Assembly (NCBI GenBank): GCA_951213105.1
Contig: OX578142.1
Span: 4,046,649-4,110,648 of the forward strand
Source of the DNA: Amaurobius ferox
Lineage: Eukaryota; Arthropoda; Arachnida; Araneae; Amaurobiidae
Direction: 5' to 3'
DNA length: 64,000 nt
The notes under the pieces are model-generated. The model did no database searches. It saw only the letters and a program-made list of their open reading frames with translations, and was not told the origin of the DNA. This document shows positions 1 through 12,510 of the stretch, in pieces. The position numbers were made by a program, and so were the translations under genes. How positions within the stretch are numbered: position 1 is the stretch's first letter; the number at the start of each line of letters is the position of its first letter.

Positions 1-231
1 CACATAAAGGAAAAATACAGGGATATTTTTAAAGCCACGTTACTAAAATCGGCATCTCCTGAGTGAAAGAATGGTATAGGAGCAATATTAGAAATTTGGC
101 GTGAAAAAAAACCAGACATTGCAGATTTACTAGTAGATTGTGTCGCGGGACTGAGCGCGCCCCAGCCAAAAAGAAACAGAAGAGTAGAAAAACATGAAGA
201 GGGACTTCTCAAATTGGCTCAGTTTCGCTAA
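1..231 (+). pseudogene. Tail of an unidentified protein-coding frame
   Basis: Frame 1 is open from the window edge to a TAA at 229-231 apart from one TGA at 64-66, giving about 76 codons. The last part is rich in Lys, Arg, Glu and Pro. I do not recognise the family. It could be the end of a transposon protein or a degraded host exon. An AATAAA at 305-310 lies in a suitable place for a polyadenylation signal. The gene would extend left of the window. Confidence 0.3.
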
Positions 232-849
232 TTTGGCTTCAATTTTCTACATTTAAGAATGTATTTGTTCTCATTCTCGTCTTTGTTATAAATTTGGAAG
301 TTTAAATAAACATTTGAACAAATGAGAGAATTAAGTGTACGTGTGTAGTGATGGGAAGGGGGGGGGGTTATGATATTTTAGGGGTTTCTGGCCATCGTGA
401 ATAAAGTGTCTTGTTCAGAACACTCAGTTTGAGGGATCGTTTGTCCCACCCAGCTGTCTTAATTATTGAAGTTGTTTCGCATTTCGTCATTTCTGATGTA
501 GTTTGTCTGTTGTTCTGTTCTTCCGGAGGGGATTTATTTCTATGCTCTGGTTGATCTGCTGGTGACGAATTTCAATATGTTTGACTTCAAAATAATTCTT
601 TAAACGTCACGAGTTTCCAATTTTTGGCACACTGTGACATATAGACTATTTTTAGTGACACTTTCATAAATGTGTTGTTTCGGACATTTAGTTTGAGTTG
701 ACTTACCCAGCTGTCTTACTTTTTCAGCTATTTAACATTAAAAAATGCCAAAAAATTAAAGAAATTCTAAGTATTTGTTAAAAAACTTAAAAATTAAATT
801 TTCAACATGATCCTTTTATCTGACATCGTTTTTCTGGAAATTTTGGCCC
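232..849. other. Noncoding AT-rich stretch
   Basis: No coding frame or recognised repeat was seen. It holds a G homopolymer at about 356-367 and several T- and A-rich runs, and leads into the satellite array to its right. Confidence 0.4.
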
Positions 850-2005
850 GACCGCTGGCGACTATATTGGTAGCCCCCAAATTGGCTCTAGACTTATAAT
901 ATTGGCCCTAGGCTTATATTTAAATTGAAGTAGCCCCCAAATTTCTTATCTCGCCTTCTAATTCCGCGAGTTTGATTCTAATCATGGTTATAGTCTCTGC
1001 ACCATCTGTACGTGTCACCTGAATATATATTTTATGCCAAGCCCCTGGACGTAACTTTTAGCTTAGCTCCCTCAATTTTACATCTCGTTTCCTAACTGAG
1101 AGATTTTGGTTCTGCTAGTGGCTATAGCCTCTGCACCATTTGTACATGTCACCTGGATATGCATCTTTGTGAGAAATCCCTGAGATTAACTTTTACTTCA
1201 GTTACGCCCCCCCCCCCCTCCAATTTCCCATCTCACCTCTTAATTGAGCGATTTTGATTTTACTGATGGCTATAGTCTCTGCACCATTAGCACATGTCAC
1301 CTGGATCTGCATCTTTATAGTGATAAACTTTTGAGCGTAACTTTTACTTCAAATAGCACCCCCCCCCCACACACACACACACACACTTATCCATCTCGAC
1401 TCCAAATAAAGCGATTTTGATTCAGATGGTGGCTATAGTCTCTGACCCACATGTACATATTAACTTGATATACATATTTGATGGATATAATATACATACG
1501 TTTTTTGCGTCAACCCCTGGGCTTAACTTTTAGTTTAACTAGTCCCCATAATTTTACATTTCAATTTCTAATTGAGCGATTTTGATTCTGCTGGTGACTA
1601 TATAGTCTGAGCAACATTTGTACATTTCAATTGGATACACATATTTTTGTGTCAACCCCTGGGTATAACTTTTAGTTTAACTAGTCCCCAGAATTTTACA
1701 TATCTGCTTCTAATTGAGCAATTTTGGTTCGGCTTATCGCTGTAGTGAGTTTCTCTACCATTTGTACATGTCACCTGGATATGCAACTTTAATATGGCAA
1801 ATCTCCGAGTGTAACTCTTACTTTGGTTACCCCCCCCCCCCAATTTTCTATCTCGCCTCCTAATCCACCGATTTTGATTTTAAGGGTGGCTATAGTGTCT
1901 GAACCATCAGTACGTATCGCCAGAATATGCATATTTTTTAGTCAACTCCCTGGGCATAACTTTTAGTTTAACTAGCCCCTACAATTTTACTTAAATTAGG
2001 ACTAT
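850..2005. repeat. Degenerate ~130-170 bp tandem satellite
   Basis: At least seven imperfect copies follow one another. Each holds a GATTTTGATTCTGCTGGTGG-like segment, then CTATAGTCTCTGCACC, then TTTGTACATGTCACCTGGAT, and ends in a C-rich tract. The GATTTTG anchor recurs near 970, 1103, 1250, 1409, 1578, 1719 and 1869, so the spacing varies from about 133 to 169 bp. Poly-C runs near 1206, 1353 and 1831 and a short CA run near 1370 sit at unit boundaries. Noncoding; the divergence suggests an old array. Confidence 0.8.
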
Positions 2006-2159
2006 GTAATGTTTTTCACTAGGAAAGATACGTTCCATGTGTCCAGGCTTTTTATGAACGAGCGAGCAGGTGGGAGGTACGTTATTTTACTTAATACATC
2101 CGTCGTTTATATTTTTAATACTCCCGTTGCTATGCCCAAAATACGTATATGTATATACA

Positions 2160-2239
2160 TATGCTTTATATATACATATATATATAATATATATAATATA
2201 TATATATATAAGTAATATATATATATATATATATAAGTA

Positions 2240-2275
<36 letters not shown>

Positions 2276-2290
2276 TACTAACATATATAT
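2160..2290. repeat. TA-rich microsatellite
   Basis: The stretch is almost only alternating T and A with short interruptions. The long tyrosine/isoleucine open frames read across it in several phases are artefacts of the repeat. Confidence 0.9.
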
Positions 2291-3171
2291 AGGCATAAAT
2301 ACATAGATGAGCACCCCCCTCTACATGTCGCTCACGAGCCGCCACTGGGTATGTCATTCTTTTGGTTTTGCCACTTTCTTTTCTTTCGATTAGTGACAGT
2401 AGCATAGCATTACTCATTAGAGTGGGATGGATTACCCACCCTCTACACTAAATATTTTACCCAGGATTACATTGTAAGCCTGCATTTTTATTAATTTTAG
2501 ATTAATTTTTTAAAAAAATTTCCACATTTTTGGTCCAAAGTATTTCCTTGTATGGCTTTTCTTTTAAATCAAACACATAGTTTTGTTTACAAACTTGCAT
2601 AAATATTTGAAACCGACTTCAAAAAAGGTTATGGTAACCTACATTTAAACGGTTATATATTTTGTTTTGGATAGATAACTTGCTTTTTTGTAGTTAAAAC
2701 ATTAATAAAATAAAACAAATTGCCTCAAGTGCTATAAGTCATCAATGAAAATAGGATTTAAAAAGTTGTGATACACGTACGGAATACAATATAAAATGGG
2801 CATAAAGTGCCTTTAATAAACATAATACATATAACACAAGCATTTTAAACTGTATGCTGTATATAATTTTTTTCCCGTAAATGAAGCATTATCATCATTG
2901 ATCAAGTAGTAATAATAATAATATATATTATTTAATTCTTTAGTTTAAAATCATATCAAAAGCAAATAAATATGTGTGTATAAAGTAAAATACATGACGA
3001 AAGGTATCTAAGGAAAATGTAAACACGTATAATCTCGAAGATGACAGATTTTGTCTTAAACTGTCAAACTTCAAAGTGTATACTAGGCTCCGCCCATGAC
3101 ATCATTTAACTTAGCCAATAGCGAAGAATCGGCCTCACAGCAGGGGGTATAGTGCGTACGTTTTCGGAACA
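2291..3171. other. Noncoding AT-rich flank of Copia element
   Basis: No coding frame of substance. A CCGACTTCAAAAAAGG string occurs near 2612, but I cannot assign it to a repeat family. The Copia LTR begins at the right edge. Confidence 0.35.
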
Positions 3172-3537
3172 TGTAGCCATTAATATTGTCATAGCTGACA
3201 TACATGAAGATACAGATCAAATGTAATCATGTTATAAGACAAAGCGATAATCAACCCCATCAACTGATACAAGCACTAGCTGAAATAGTCCAGTATCATT
3301 GAAGTGGTAGTTAATGTTTTCCTTCCGGAGTATGCTAATCTCTAATTAGTTGAAGTAGAAATTAGCATAAACTGGAAGTTGACGTCTCAATTTGCAGAAC
3401 CACAGACCATGGGGGTAAAACTTCTAAACAAGCGATCCGAAAGTGATTAGCCAATTAGAACGAAGTATCTTTTGGATTTAGACCGTACATCGATCAATTC
3501 ACGTACTTGCTTGTTTACAACCGAAGTTTTTCTAACA
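3172..3537 (-). repeat. Copia 1 LTR (3' LTR on minus strand)
   Basis: This segment matches 8937-9304 by eye over its whole length with scattered substitutions. Read on the minus strand it starts TGTTAG, as Copia LTRs usually do. The shared block includes TGACGTCTCAATTTGCAG and CACAGACCATGGGGGTAAAA. Confidence 0.75.
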
Positions 3538-4136
3538 AGCGGCCCCCTCCTGCAGATTGAGTTATCTAATCACATAAATACAAGTAGTAATCAAATTTAA
3601 ATTTCAGTTGAACATATACTACATTATAGAGTTTTAAAATATCATGTATAAATTTCAGTGTATAATTATATTTTCAAGACAAAGTTTAAAAAAAGTATAA
3701 AATACATCATGATACAATTTACATGAGAAAATAAATTTAAAAATATCTCTGTGTCAAATACAGGAGATACAAATTTTCAAATCTTATATACTTCGCCACG
3801 CAGTATAAACTCAACAGTATCTAAACTACATGTTGAAGTAGAAAAAGTTTGTATATTACATCAAAAATCTTAAACTTTAAAATACTTCGCCACACAGTTT
3901 AAACTCATAAGTATCTAAGCTACTACATAAGAGATTGAAAAACTGCATAAGTTATTTTTAGTTTGTAACAAAAACTTTAAAATCTTCGCTACACAGTATA
4001 AACACATTGGTAACTAAACTACGCAATGTGGGTTTTGAAAAAGTGTTGAAGTTAATTTTTGAAAAATACAACTATACAATTTAGAATGAATTTAACTTGC
4101 TTACATTAGATATCACATTAAAACTTCTTAAGATGC
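3538..4136 (-). repeat. Copia 1 3' noncoding region with three ~95-bp repeats
   Basis: Between the end of pol and the 3' LTR lie three imperfect repeats spaced 94 and 99 bp, each with CTTCGC, CACAGTATAAACTCA-like and GTATCTAAACTAC segments (anchors at about 3791, 3885 and 3984). No coding frame. They may be a 3' tail of the element. Confidence 0.6.
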
Positions 4137-5108
4137 TTAAATTCTAAAGATTTCACAGAATTTAGAGATTGCTTCTTTAGTGATAGGTTTCGTAAAACTG
4201 TCAGCTTTGTTATTTTTGCTACTTACAAATTTAATCTTAAAGAGCTTCTTTTCCACTAGATTTCTTAAGAAATGATATTTAACATCAATGTGTTTGGTTC
4301 TATGCTTCTCAATGGGCGAATTTGAAAAGTTTATGGCTGCTTGGTTATCACAGAATATTATACTATTTCCTAACTTAACGCTAAGTTTAGTACATTCAAG
4401 TAATATGTTCTGTACCCATACCATTTCCTTTGCCGATTCGGTTAATGAGATATATTCAGCCTCCATTGTAAATAAACTTACACATTTGTGTTTAAATGTC
4501 CTCCATGAAATAGTTACCCTATCTACAAAAAATATCATGCCTCCCATTGATACTCTATCATCCCGATTAGCTGCAAAGTCAGAATCAGTAAAACAATTTA
4601 AATTTACAGATTGAATGCTCGATAAGTTAAGTTTAAAATCCCTTGTTTTATCTACATACCCTAGAAGTTTAAGTAAAACATCCCAGTGTTTAATGCCTGG
4701 GTTTTCCTGAAATTGGGATAAGATGTTTATGGCATAGCTAATATGAGGTCTAGTTCTGCTGGCAAGAAATGATAAACAACCCAATAAGTTTCTGTAAGGT
4801 ATATTCTTCATTTGTTCGATTTCTGCATGATTTGCTGGACAATTTGTGTTGCTTAAAACTATAGCTTTAGCTATGGGTAAACTAGAAATAGGATATTTAA
4901 ACTTTGAGAATTTGTCACAAATTTTTGCGATGCATTGATTTTGATGGATGAAATGTTTATCATGTTTTTCCTCAAATTCAATACCTAATAACATTTTTGT
5001 TTTTCCTAACATTTTAATGTCAAATTTAGTTTTTAGTAATGAAGTTACGGAATTTAGATCCATTTGATTTTTGGCAAATAATATTATGTCATCAACGTAA
5101 ACAATCAA
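4137..5108 (-). pseudogene. Copia 1 reverse transcriptase C-terminus and RNase H
   Basis: The longest open piece of this pol, 323 codons. It opens with the RT active-site motif YVDD (residues 4-7) followed by IILFAK. The palm and connection region ends in CLSFLASRTRPHISYAI. RNase H follows, with DSDFAANRDDRVSMGG, then MEAEYISL, then the CDNQAAI motif and the KHIDVKYHFLRN segment typical of Copia. The C-terminal ADSFTKPI motif is present. The upstream fingers lie in other frames, so no full enzyme is made. Confidence 0.85.
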
Positions 5109-5871
5109 TAAAGCCTTATTATTAAAATTATATGCATAATTGCACCACTTAAACTTTATGAAATTGAGTTTTCTGAGAACCTAATCTAATTCAAGATACC
5201 ATTCTCTACCGCTTTGGTGCAAGCCATAAATTGCTTTATTTAGCTGACATACATATCCACTTTTGTTTTTGTCAAAAAATCCTGGGCGGTATTTCATGAA
5301 TATTTTTTCACCGAGATTGGCATATAAATATGCACATTTGATGTCAATCTAAGTATGGAACCACCCTAATAAACACACAAAAATAGTAAAAAACATCCTA
5401 ACGATTGTAAAGTTAATTACCGGGCTAAACACTTCTTCGTAAGTTTGCTCCCTTTTCCTGGTTAAATCCCTGAGCTACAAGTCTAGCTTTATACCTGCTA
5501 ACTTCACCCCTTTTATCTCTTTTGACTGTATACACCCAACGGCAACCGATTACTTTGTCGGAAACAGGTGCAGGCACTAAGTCCCAGACACCTCTTTCCT
5601 TTATGACACCTAATTTGTCTGCCATGGCTGTATTCCATTCTTTGGATTGGGGCGAGTTAGCCGCTTCCTTGTAGTTTCTGGGAATTTGGATCTCTACAAT
5701 GTTGGCTTCTGGCCAATCCCATAATCTCCCTTGATCCCCCCTAAAATTAAAAAACTTTTTATCAAATTTTATTTTATTTTTCTCACAAAAATTTTCTATA
5801 TCTCTTATTGATTTCAACCTAGGTTCCTTTCCTTTATAATAGTAATAAATATCTTTTCTTGTTCCAGTCAT
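5109..5871 (-). pseudogene. Copia 1 reverse transcriptase N-terminus
   Basis: The open piece 5425-5871 carries the Copia RT entry motif EAANSPQSKEWNTAM followed by GCRWVYTVKRDKRGEVSRYKAR and LVAQGF, all characteristic of this family. Between 5425 and 5109 the frame changes and contains stops, though translated blocks of the central RT region can still be followed. Decayed. Confidence 0.8.
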
Positions 5872-6647
5872 TCTCGGAATGACTTTTCTGATCCAAGTAG
5901 TATCTGGATCGGGAACTTGACGATCATCACCAGAGGAACCCGTTTCCTCATTACTTTCAGTAATGTCTTAATCTTCCTCTGTTGAATTGTCTTTTCCCTC
6001 TCCACATACTCCTCATCAGACGAATCTGGATAAGTGGGTTTGTGAGATGAAAAAGTAAAATTTTTTTTAGGATTCCGATTTACACTGGGTCCCAGACTGC
6101 CTTCCTCTGTATTGCACTCTTCATTAAATCTAACATTTTTAGTTTCCACTATTTTCCCTTCATTCAAGAGCCATATTCTATACACAAAAGTTTTCAGTGC
6201 GTATCCCACCATAATGCCCTTTTGTGCCCTCATATCAAGTTTCCCTCTAAGTTGTTTAGGCTTGCCTACAAAAACTTTGCATCCAAATGCTCTGAGGTGA
6301 GCAACTGATGGCTTTTTGCTGCTGTACAACTCAATCGATGTCAAATTCTTAAACTTGTGGCATATCCGATTTTTAATGTATGCAAAACAGAGTAAAACTT
6401 CTGCCTATGCAAAACAGAGTAAAGCTTCTGCCCAAAAGTCGTCTTTCAGATTGCTATCGTTTAACATTGCCCTAACACAATCCAAAGCAGTTAAATTAAA
6501 CCTCTCGGAAACCCCATTTTGTTCGGGTGTGTACGTGTTTGTTCTTTCTGCTTTGATTCCCTGTGTTTTTAAAAACTTTTCAAACTCAGTGTTCCAAAAC
6601 TCCATACCGTTGTCAGTCCTGACACTTAAAATTTTGGTATTTAGCAA
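5868..6647 (-). pseudogene. Copia 1 integrase, C-terminal half
   Basis: Two open pieces. 6405-6647 holds the second Asp and the Glu of the DDE triad (RTDNGMEF and NGVSERFN). 5868-6344 holds the post-catalytic LRAFGCKVFVGKP and GIMVGYA segments typical of Copia. A short direct duplication of TATGCAAAACAGAGTAAA near 6380-6420 lies at the frame break and probably arose after insertion. Confidence 0.85.
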
Positions 6648-6656
6648 TCTCTCTGC

Positions 6657-8144
6657 TCAATGTTGAAATTGTTTTAACTTATCAAAAACTTCAGATTTTT
6701 GTTTCATAGGATACACAGCTACTTCGCGTGAAAAATCATCAGTTATGCTAAGAAAATATTTAGCACCTCCACACGATGGTTTTGGCAGTGGCCCGTATAC
6801 GTCCATATGGATTAGTTCCAATGGTTTTTCCGATCTTATTCTGTCTATGGGTTTGAACGAAATTCTTTTTGTTTTTGCCAATTTACAACATTTACAGTTG
6901 ATTTTCCGAACACTGATTTTAGGCAATTCTTTAACAGCTGACACTTTACATGTGTGATGTAAATATTCAAAATTGATGTGACAAAACCTTTTATGCCATA
7001 ACCTTGTATTTCCCCTGACTTTAATGGGTGATTTTATATTGTTTGAACTTTTAAAAACGTCAAACTTACAAGGCTTGCTAGGTTTAAAAATACTAGTATT
7101 AGAGTTTACAATTTTACGTTTAAAAACTTTACTGGCTTTTCTATTTACATTATTCCTTTGATCATTATCACAATCTTCAACTTTACAAGTTTTAAACTTA
7201 CTTTTGTTACTTTGATTTTTAAAAGCATGATCATTATTTTCAGTTTTACAAACAGATGACTCATTTTTATTTTTACTTTTAAAATCACTAGACTTTTTAG
7301 AATTTTCATTTCTAGGCTTAGGTTTAGCATTTACATTTCCTTTAGACTTCTCAACATTAAAATTTTTAGATTTTGTCTGGTATTGAGGTCGAAGGGAATA
7401 CAAGCCGTTATATCTTTTGGCATAAAACCATTTACTGCCGTCAGGCTTGTAAAAAGTAAGGAAACCATTTTTCCTGGTGAAATTATATTGTTGCTCGTCT
7501 AGAATTGAAGCAGCAATTAAGTTTCTCCCCAATCTAGGTGAATACATTACATTTGTCAAATGAATGAAATTTTTCACATTATTGATTATAACATACATAC
7601 TGATCGATCTGACACCTTCAATTGGGCTTTCTTGATCACAGGCAGCTAAGAACATTGTAGTTCCTTTAAGCTCTTTAAATTTGTAGAACAATTCCAAATT
7701 ATTGCAAAAATGCTTAGTTGCTGCCGTATCAACAACCCAACCGAATTTGTCGGTCGATTCAGTATTACAATTTAAAATACTAGACTGTATTTCACTTAAT
7801 TTAGCAAGATAGGATTTGCAATTAGCTTTTAAATGGCCATATGCCTTGCATTTATGGCAAGGGCCTACTTGTTTACTAGAATTTACATTTTTGGAAGAAG
7901 TACTTTTAGATTTAAACAATTTTGTAGTTTTAGAGTTACATACATTAAATGCTAAAGTCTTACTTCCGCTCTGTTGCTCATCATGCTTTTGCTGAGCTAT
8001 CCGGTCCTCCTCGGCGAGCAGTTCAGTCTTGATGTGCTTTAGTGCAAAAGCATCGTCCAGCAATCTGTAAAGGGTCTGCACTATACCATGGTAGTCCTCA
8101 TCGAGATGTCTAATTGTTTGGAAAGCTACCAGGACCTCGGCCAT
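6657..8144 (-). pseudogene. Copia 1 gag C-terminus, protease and integrase N-terminus
   Basis: An open piece of 495 codons. In order it shows the end of gag, a zinc knuckle CHKCKAYGHLKANC (C-x2-C-x4-H-x4-C), the protease motif WVVDTAATKHFC, a Lys/Asn/Ser-rich linker, the GAG-pre-integrase block LWHKRFCHIN with a following CKCCKLAK, and the first integrase catalytic Asp in HMDVYGPL. It stops shortly after the DDFSREV motif. Order and motifs match 61366-64000. Confidence 0.88.
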
Positions 8145-8174
8145 TGGGTGGTCTGTGTCTTTCAGCTTGGATAC

Positions 8175-8563
8175 CTATCTTTTAATCCTTGTGATGAATA
8201 GTCCAATCGGTTCTCCTGGCAATGGTTTCTCACTGAAGAAGTTGTCAAAGAGCCTCATGAGTTCAGCCCTGGATTTTGGTTGGAATTGGTCTTTCAAGAT
8301 GTTACATGCTGACACAGGTTCCTCCACCGATGAAATCAAATCATGGTACTCCGCCTCTAGACTGTAGTAGAGGGTTGAAAGCGCTCTCTCTTTACGTCTT
8401 TGATATTCCACTTTTTCTTTCCTGGTCGTTTCCGCATCAGGTTTTTCCTCCATACCCATGACGAATCCATAAAGTCCTTCGTTCCTTAACATGAACTTTA
8501 TATCCGTACTCCATGTGTGAAGAAATTATCTTTCCTGAGCTTCTCCATGTCCGGTGTTGCCAT
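8175..8563 (-). pseudogene. Copia 1 gag N-terminus
   Basis: A probable gag start ATG at 8563 begins a short frame. After a frameshift the piece below 8492 encodes a UBN2-like gag segment (LSTLYYSLEAEYHDLIS, then FQPKSRAELMRLFDNFF). The same block occurs in the gag of the Copia at 61366, so the assignment is firm. A stop near 8172 separates it from the downstream piece. Confidence 0.75.
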
Positions 8564-8936
8564 TTTCGTACACTACTGCTGCGGCCCCCGTCTCGGGGCT
8601 CGTTCGTCTTTCACTTGATGTTTTGAAACTACTTCGCTGGTACTAGTTTGCTGCTATACAAGGGCTGCTAGGGCCCATAACCCACTGCTGGTAACTTGAA
8701 ATTTGTTGGATTTTATCCATTCGTAAAAGAACCAGATGTTAGCAGAGTGTCGTAGCGGATGTAAGCAGAAAATAGTCAACAAAAAAATACGAAATTTATT
8801 TTTTCACGAACTCAAAACATTAAAATAACATAAGACTTTATCACTTTCCATAACTTCGAAAAGATATTTGCAAATCGTTGAATACAAGTCTTGAAAAATT
8901 ACAGTAGACTTAACAGCAGTTCAGGCCTAACAAACA

Positions 8937-9304
8937 TCGGTCATTAATATTGTCATAGCTGACGTACATGAAGATACTGATCAAACGTAATAATGATGTT
9001 ATAAGACGAAGCGATAATCAACCCCATCAACTGATACAAGCTCTAGCTTAAATAGCCCAGTATCATCGAAGTTGTAGTTAATGTTTTCCTTCCAGAGTAT
9101 GTTAATCTCTAATCAGTTGAAGTAGAAATTAGCATAAACCGGAAGTTGACGTCTCAATTTGCAGGACCACAGACCATGGGGGTAAAACTTCTTAACAAGC
9201 AATCCGAAAGCGATTAGCCAATCATAACGAAGTATCTTTTGGATTTTAGACTGTACATCAACCGATTCACGTACGTGTTTGTTTACAACTGAAGTTTTTC
9301 TAAA
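8937..9304 (-). repeat. Copia 1 LTR (5' LTR on minus strand)
   Basis: Direct copy of 3172-3537. The last bases on the minus strand are less conserved at the outer edge (TTTTAG here against TGTTAG in the other copy), so the boundary is uncertain by a few bases. Confidence 0.7.
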
Positions 9305-11139
9305 AGTCCATTTTAAGTCCATGACTAGCTGCACTCTCAGTATCGTATAACATTGACTTAACATAGGTAAGTAAAGAAATCATCTTACCAAAGATACCGT
9401 GTACTTTCCAAAAGCCACCATCTCCTGGTCACATGTTATGGCGAATTTACTTTCGCGTTACACCGAGTCTACACCGTGGAATAAATTAACATGGCCTCTT
9501 TAAAACAGAAAGAGCCAATACTTGTAAAGCTTACCGCTTTTTCCAAACTAGACTATCGGAGAAAAGACTCATATGTTCATTTAACAACATGGCCAGCAAC
9601 TAACACTATCACAACATAATCAAACCGAGTATCATATTGCATACCAGTATGTTAGTAGTATATCAATACTGAAAATGCGTCTACCATATATACACAGTGA
9701 TGGGTACGCTTCGGAACACAACCGTTGACGGCAGCACCCTCACTATATGCAAAACAGGATGACCACGCGGCGAGAAGGCGATTTGCATGATCAGTGAGTT
9801 AATCATGATCAGCGAGTTCTGTTCCCATCATGAGTCGTTCATAGGAACGGAAAAACCATTCTAAAAATGAAATCACATTCGGGTGAAACGAGAATCGCGG
9901 CGAAAACAGAACTAAGTTTCCAACAGAAATAAATAAAAAAATTACAGGAATGAAATATGCTTAAAAAAATCTGACAACACAATTTAAAGTAGAAAATAAA
10001 AGTTTATCTTAACTCAAAGAAGTATCTAGAAATTAAAAAACATCAGGGGAGGAGGTCATGGCTTGATCACAGTAGGAGTTATTTATTTTTACAAATGAAA
10101 TATATTTGGTTGAATAATGGAAAAAATTCAGAAACATTCGATGATAGTTTAGCGATGCTGTCACACACACAGAGGGCAAGACATTTTTTGAATTTTCAAA
10201 GATAGTATAGTAGGTATGCTTTCAGAGCTGTAATAGCTATTTAGCTGAGAGAAAAACTAAAACTTTATTGAAATTTGCCTGATTCTTAGGGATTTTGTAA
10301 CCAGAAAGAATTTTGTGCCAACAGTTTAATATAGTAGGAAAACTTTCTGGCCATTCAAACAGATAACTTACACCTTTGGGTAGATCGAACGGGCTGGGAT
10401 GAAGAAAAATATAGAAAAACTAAAGGGTTTTCGGAGTTTGATAAACGAAAAGGAAATTACCGTGCACATGAAACTGAAACTCGCAAATTGTAGTGTAGTG
10501 AAACCCATATATATTACAGATTCTGATCTTTCGGGTGCGATAAGAATTTCTATACTGCAATGTTTATAAATTCGACCTTATTAATTGGAAAGCATTTGTG
10601 GTTGTTGATACTAATCAATCGTGATTCTGACTATGTCTCGATCAATAATTTCTCAAACGTGCAAACTCTAGACAGAGCAACAAAAGCAAGGCCTAAGGAA
10701 AATTGAGGTTTACAATGAACTGATCTTGGATTATGCCTTGACTTGAAAGTTCAAGCAGTGCTTTTCGAGAAATAATAGTAACTTCTGTTTTTGCCATCAA
10801 AACAAGTACATTTCTGAATGTTTGTGGACATAAGTTATATCGAGAAATACAAAGCTACGTCTAGAAAGTGTTTAGTAACAGAGTTGCTTCAAAATCATTC
10901 AAAACTCACATGAAAAATAAAATTATTTAGAAAAAAATAATAACACTGTATAACACAATAAGACGAGCCCATATATTCATAAAAACATTCATTCTTCCAC
11001 ATGTAGATATAAATCAAGGAGAACAGAGCATGACTGAGTCCAATAATAAAAACAATTTTGTTGTTTGGCCACCAAAATATTTCATAGAGATGCCATTAGA
11101 ACAAGGAACCAATGACGAACCTACCAAGAACCGTAGAAT
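9305..11139. other. Noncoding stretch, no recognised gene
   Basis: AT-rich sequence without a usable coding frame. It may include the decayed 5' part of the hAT element that becomes recognisable from about 11140, but I could not follow the protein this far left. Confidence 0.35.
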
Positions 11140-12510
11140 CCTCAAAGCGCTCTTCGTTTTCAAATTGACAGTAGAGACAATATTATATAAAATCACTTAG
11201 AAAAATCCTCTGCAAACGAAACATTAAAATGACTTGCAAGAAGGTGCTCAGATATTGAAAGCTATTCTGACAGAGTTACAGGAATAAAATATAATACTTA
11301 ACAAATTCACTGATGAATCTCCCAAGTTTTAATTCTACTCATAAGTGTGATATGTCTAAAATGGTATTGTAAAAGAAAGTTTTGTAGGTTTTGCAGATCT
11401 TCAAGAAGACATTTTAGATAAGAGGGAGACTGGGCAATTAGAAGTTCTGTTTATTGGAAAAGTGTTCTTAAATTTATAAAATAACTGGAACTAGACCTGA
11501 ATTATTATGTTGCGACTCATTGTAATGGATGCACTGTAAATGTTTGTAGGGTGTGATGGAAATTAAAAAGCAAAACGAACTCAATTCGGGATCAACGGAA
11601 TAGAAACACTGATTTTTCGCTTGCCCGAAGTCAGTTCGGGCATTCCAAATTTGGCACAGAGGGGTTGCCTGAACTGGATTCGGGTGACACAGGCAAGGGG
11701 TTAATGGTTATAATCAAACCATTAAACTATAGTTTATACAAAAGAAGAGTTTGGATGCAAACGAAGCCACTGTGAAAATTCAGCAAATGGTCAAAGTGCT
11801 AAGGAGAGGCATACATATGCTGAGAAGTTCTATGTGGAATTAGCGATTGAGAAGAAAAGTGGAAATTGGAAGTTGAACTAACCATTCCAAGTCTAGCTGG
11901 CAAACAGCAGCACCAAGTTACTAATTTAGTGGAAAGAGTCTCCTCATCAACAATGTACTGAAAGTGGGCTATTTGCGTTCCTTGCTCAAATACATCCTCG
12001 GATTTTAAAAAAAATTTCTTTGGAGGGTTTAATAAATATCTTCATCACCAAATGGTTTCAAATCATTTAAAAAATTGGAGTCTATGGACGTTAACTCTTA
12101 ATTCAGAAGGATCATCAAAGCATTATACCACCTCATGGCACTGTATGATTCAGACCTGGACTTCCTACAATAAGTTGTTGCAGAAGTAAAACTCCTTCAT
12201 CAGGGGCCAAACTTCAGTAAGATGAAATACTTTTTCACTCGACATATTGGAGAAATTTAGGGAAAATAGCATTATTTACCCGAACCTTATTAAAGTGTAC
12301 AAGATTAAGACCACACTGTGGGTGTCAATTGTCACAACAGAATGAGGATTATTTACTTTACGAGGACTTAAAACTTGGTTGAGGTCTCGAATGGCAAAAG
12401 ACCGGTTGACAGGACTTGATCTGATGAATTATCATCCCCCCCATGTTTGAGTTAATGTAGAGGCCGTAATACATCAATTTGCCACAAAAGAAATGAAGTT
12501 TATTCTGTAA
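11140..12510 (+). pseudogene. hAT-type transposase fossil
   Basis: Translated fragments in all three frames resemble the hAT/DUF4371 transposases related to ZMYM-type proteins. Near 11385-11560 there is a VGFADLQED block and, after a frame change, a LDLNYYVATHCNGCTV block, at the place where such proteins have a conserved LDL..C.GQGYDG segment. At 12362-12436 the C-terminal dimerisation signature is clear: LKTWLRSRMAKDRLTGLDLM. Stops and frameshifts are frequent, so this is an old fossil. The C-terminal motif is the firmest part. Confidence 0.6.

Larger units (their letters stand above)
3172..9304 (-). mobile_element. Copia-type LTR retrotransposon 1, decayed
   Basis: Two direct repeats of about 366 bp (3172-3537 and 8937-9304) flank minus-strand gag-pol remains in Copia order: gag, zinc knuckle, protease, GAG-pre-integrase, integrase, reverse transcriptase, RNase H. 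Integrase before reverse transcriptase is diagnostic of Ty1/Copia. The frame is broken many times, so the element is dead. Its integrase region resembles that of the open Copia element at 61366-64000, so the two are related families. I could not fix a target-site duplication, so the outer limits are approximate. Confidence 0.85.

Noticed and set aside
2009..2417. Tyr/Ile-rich ORFs on both strands
   Set aside because: They read through a TA microsatellite; the amino-acid pattern is an artefact of the repeat.
4288..4614. Plus-strand ORF of 108 codons
   Set aside because: It is the antisense shadow of the Copia RNase H.
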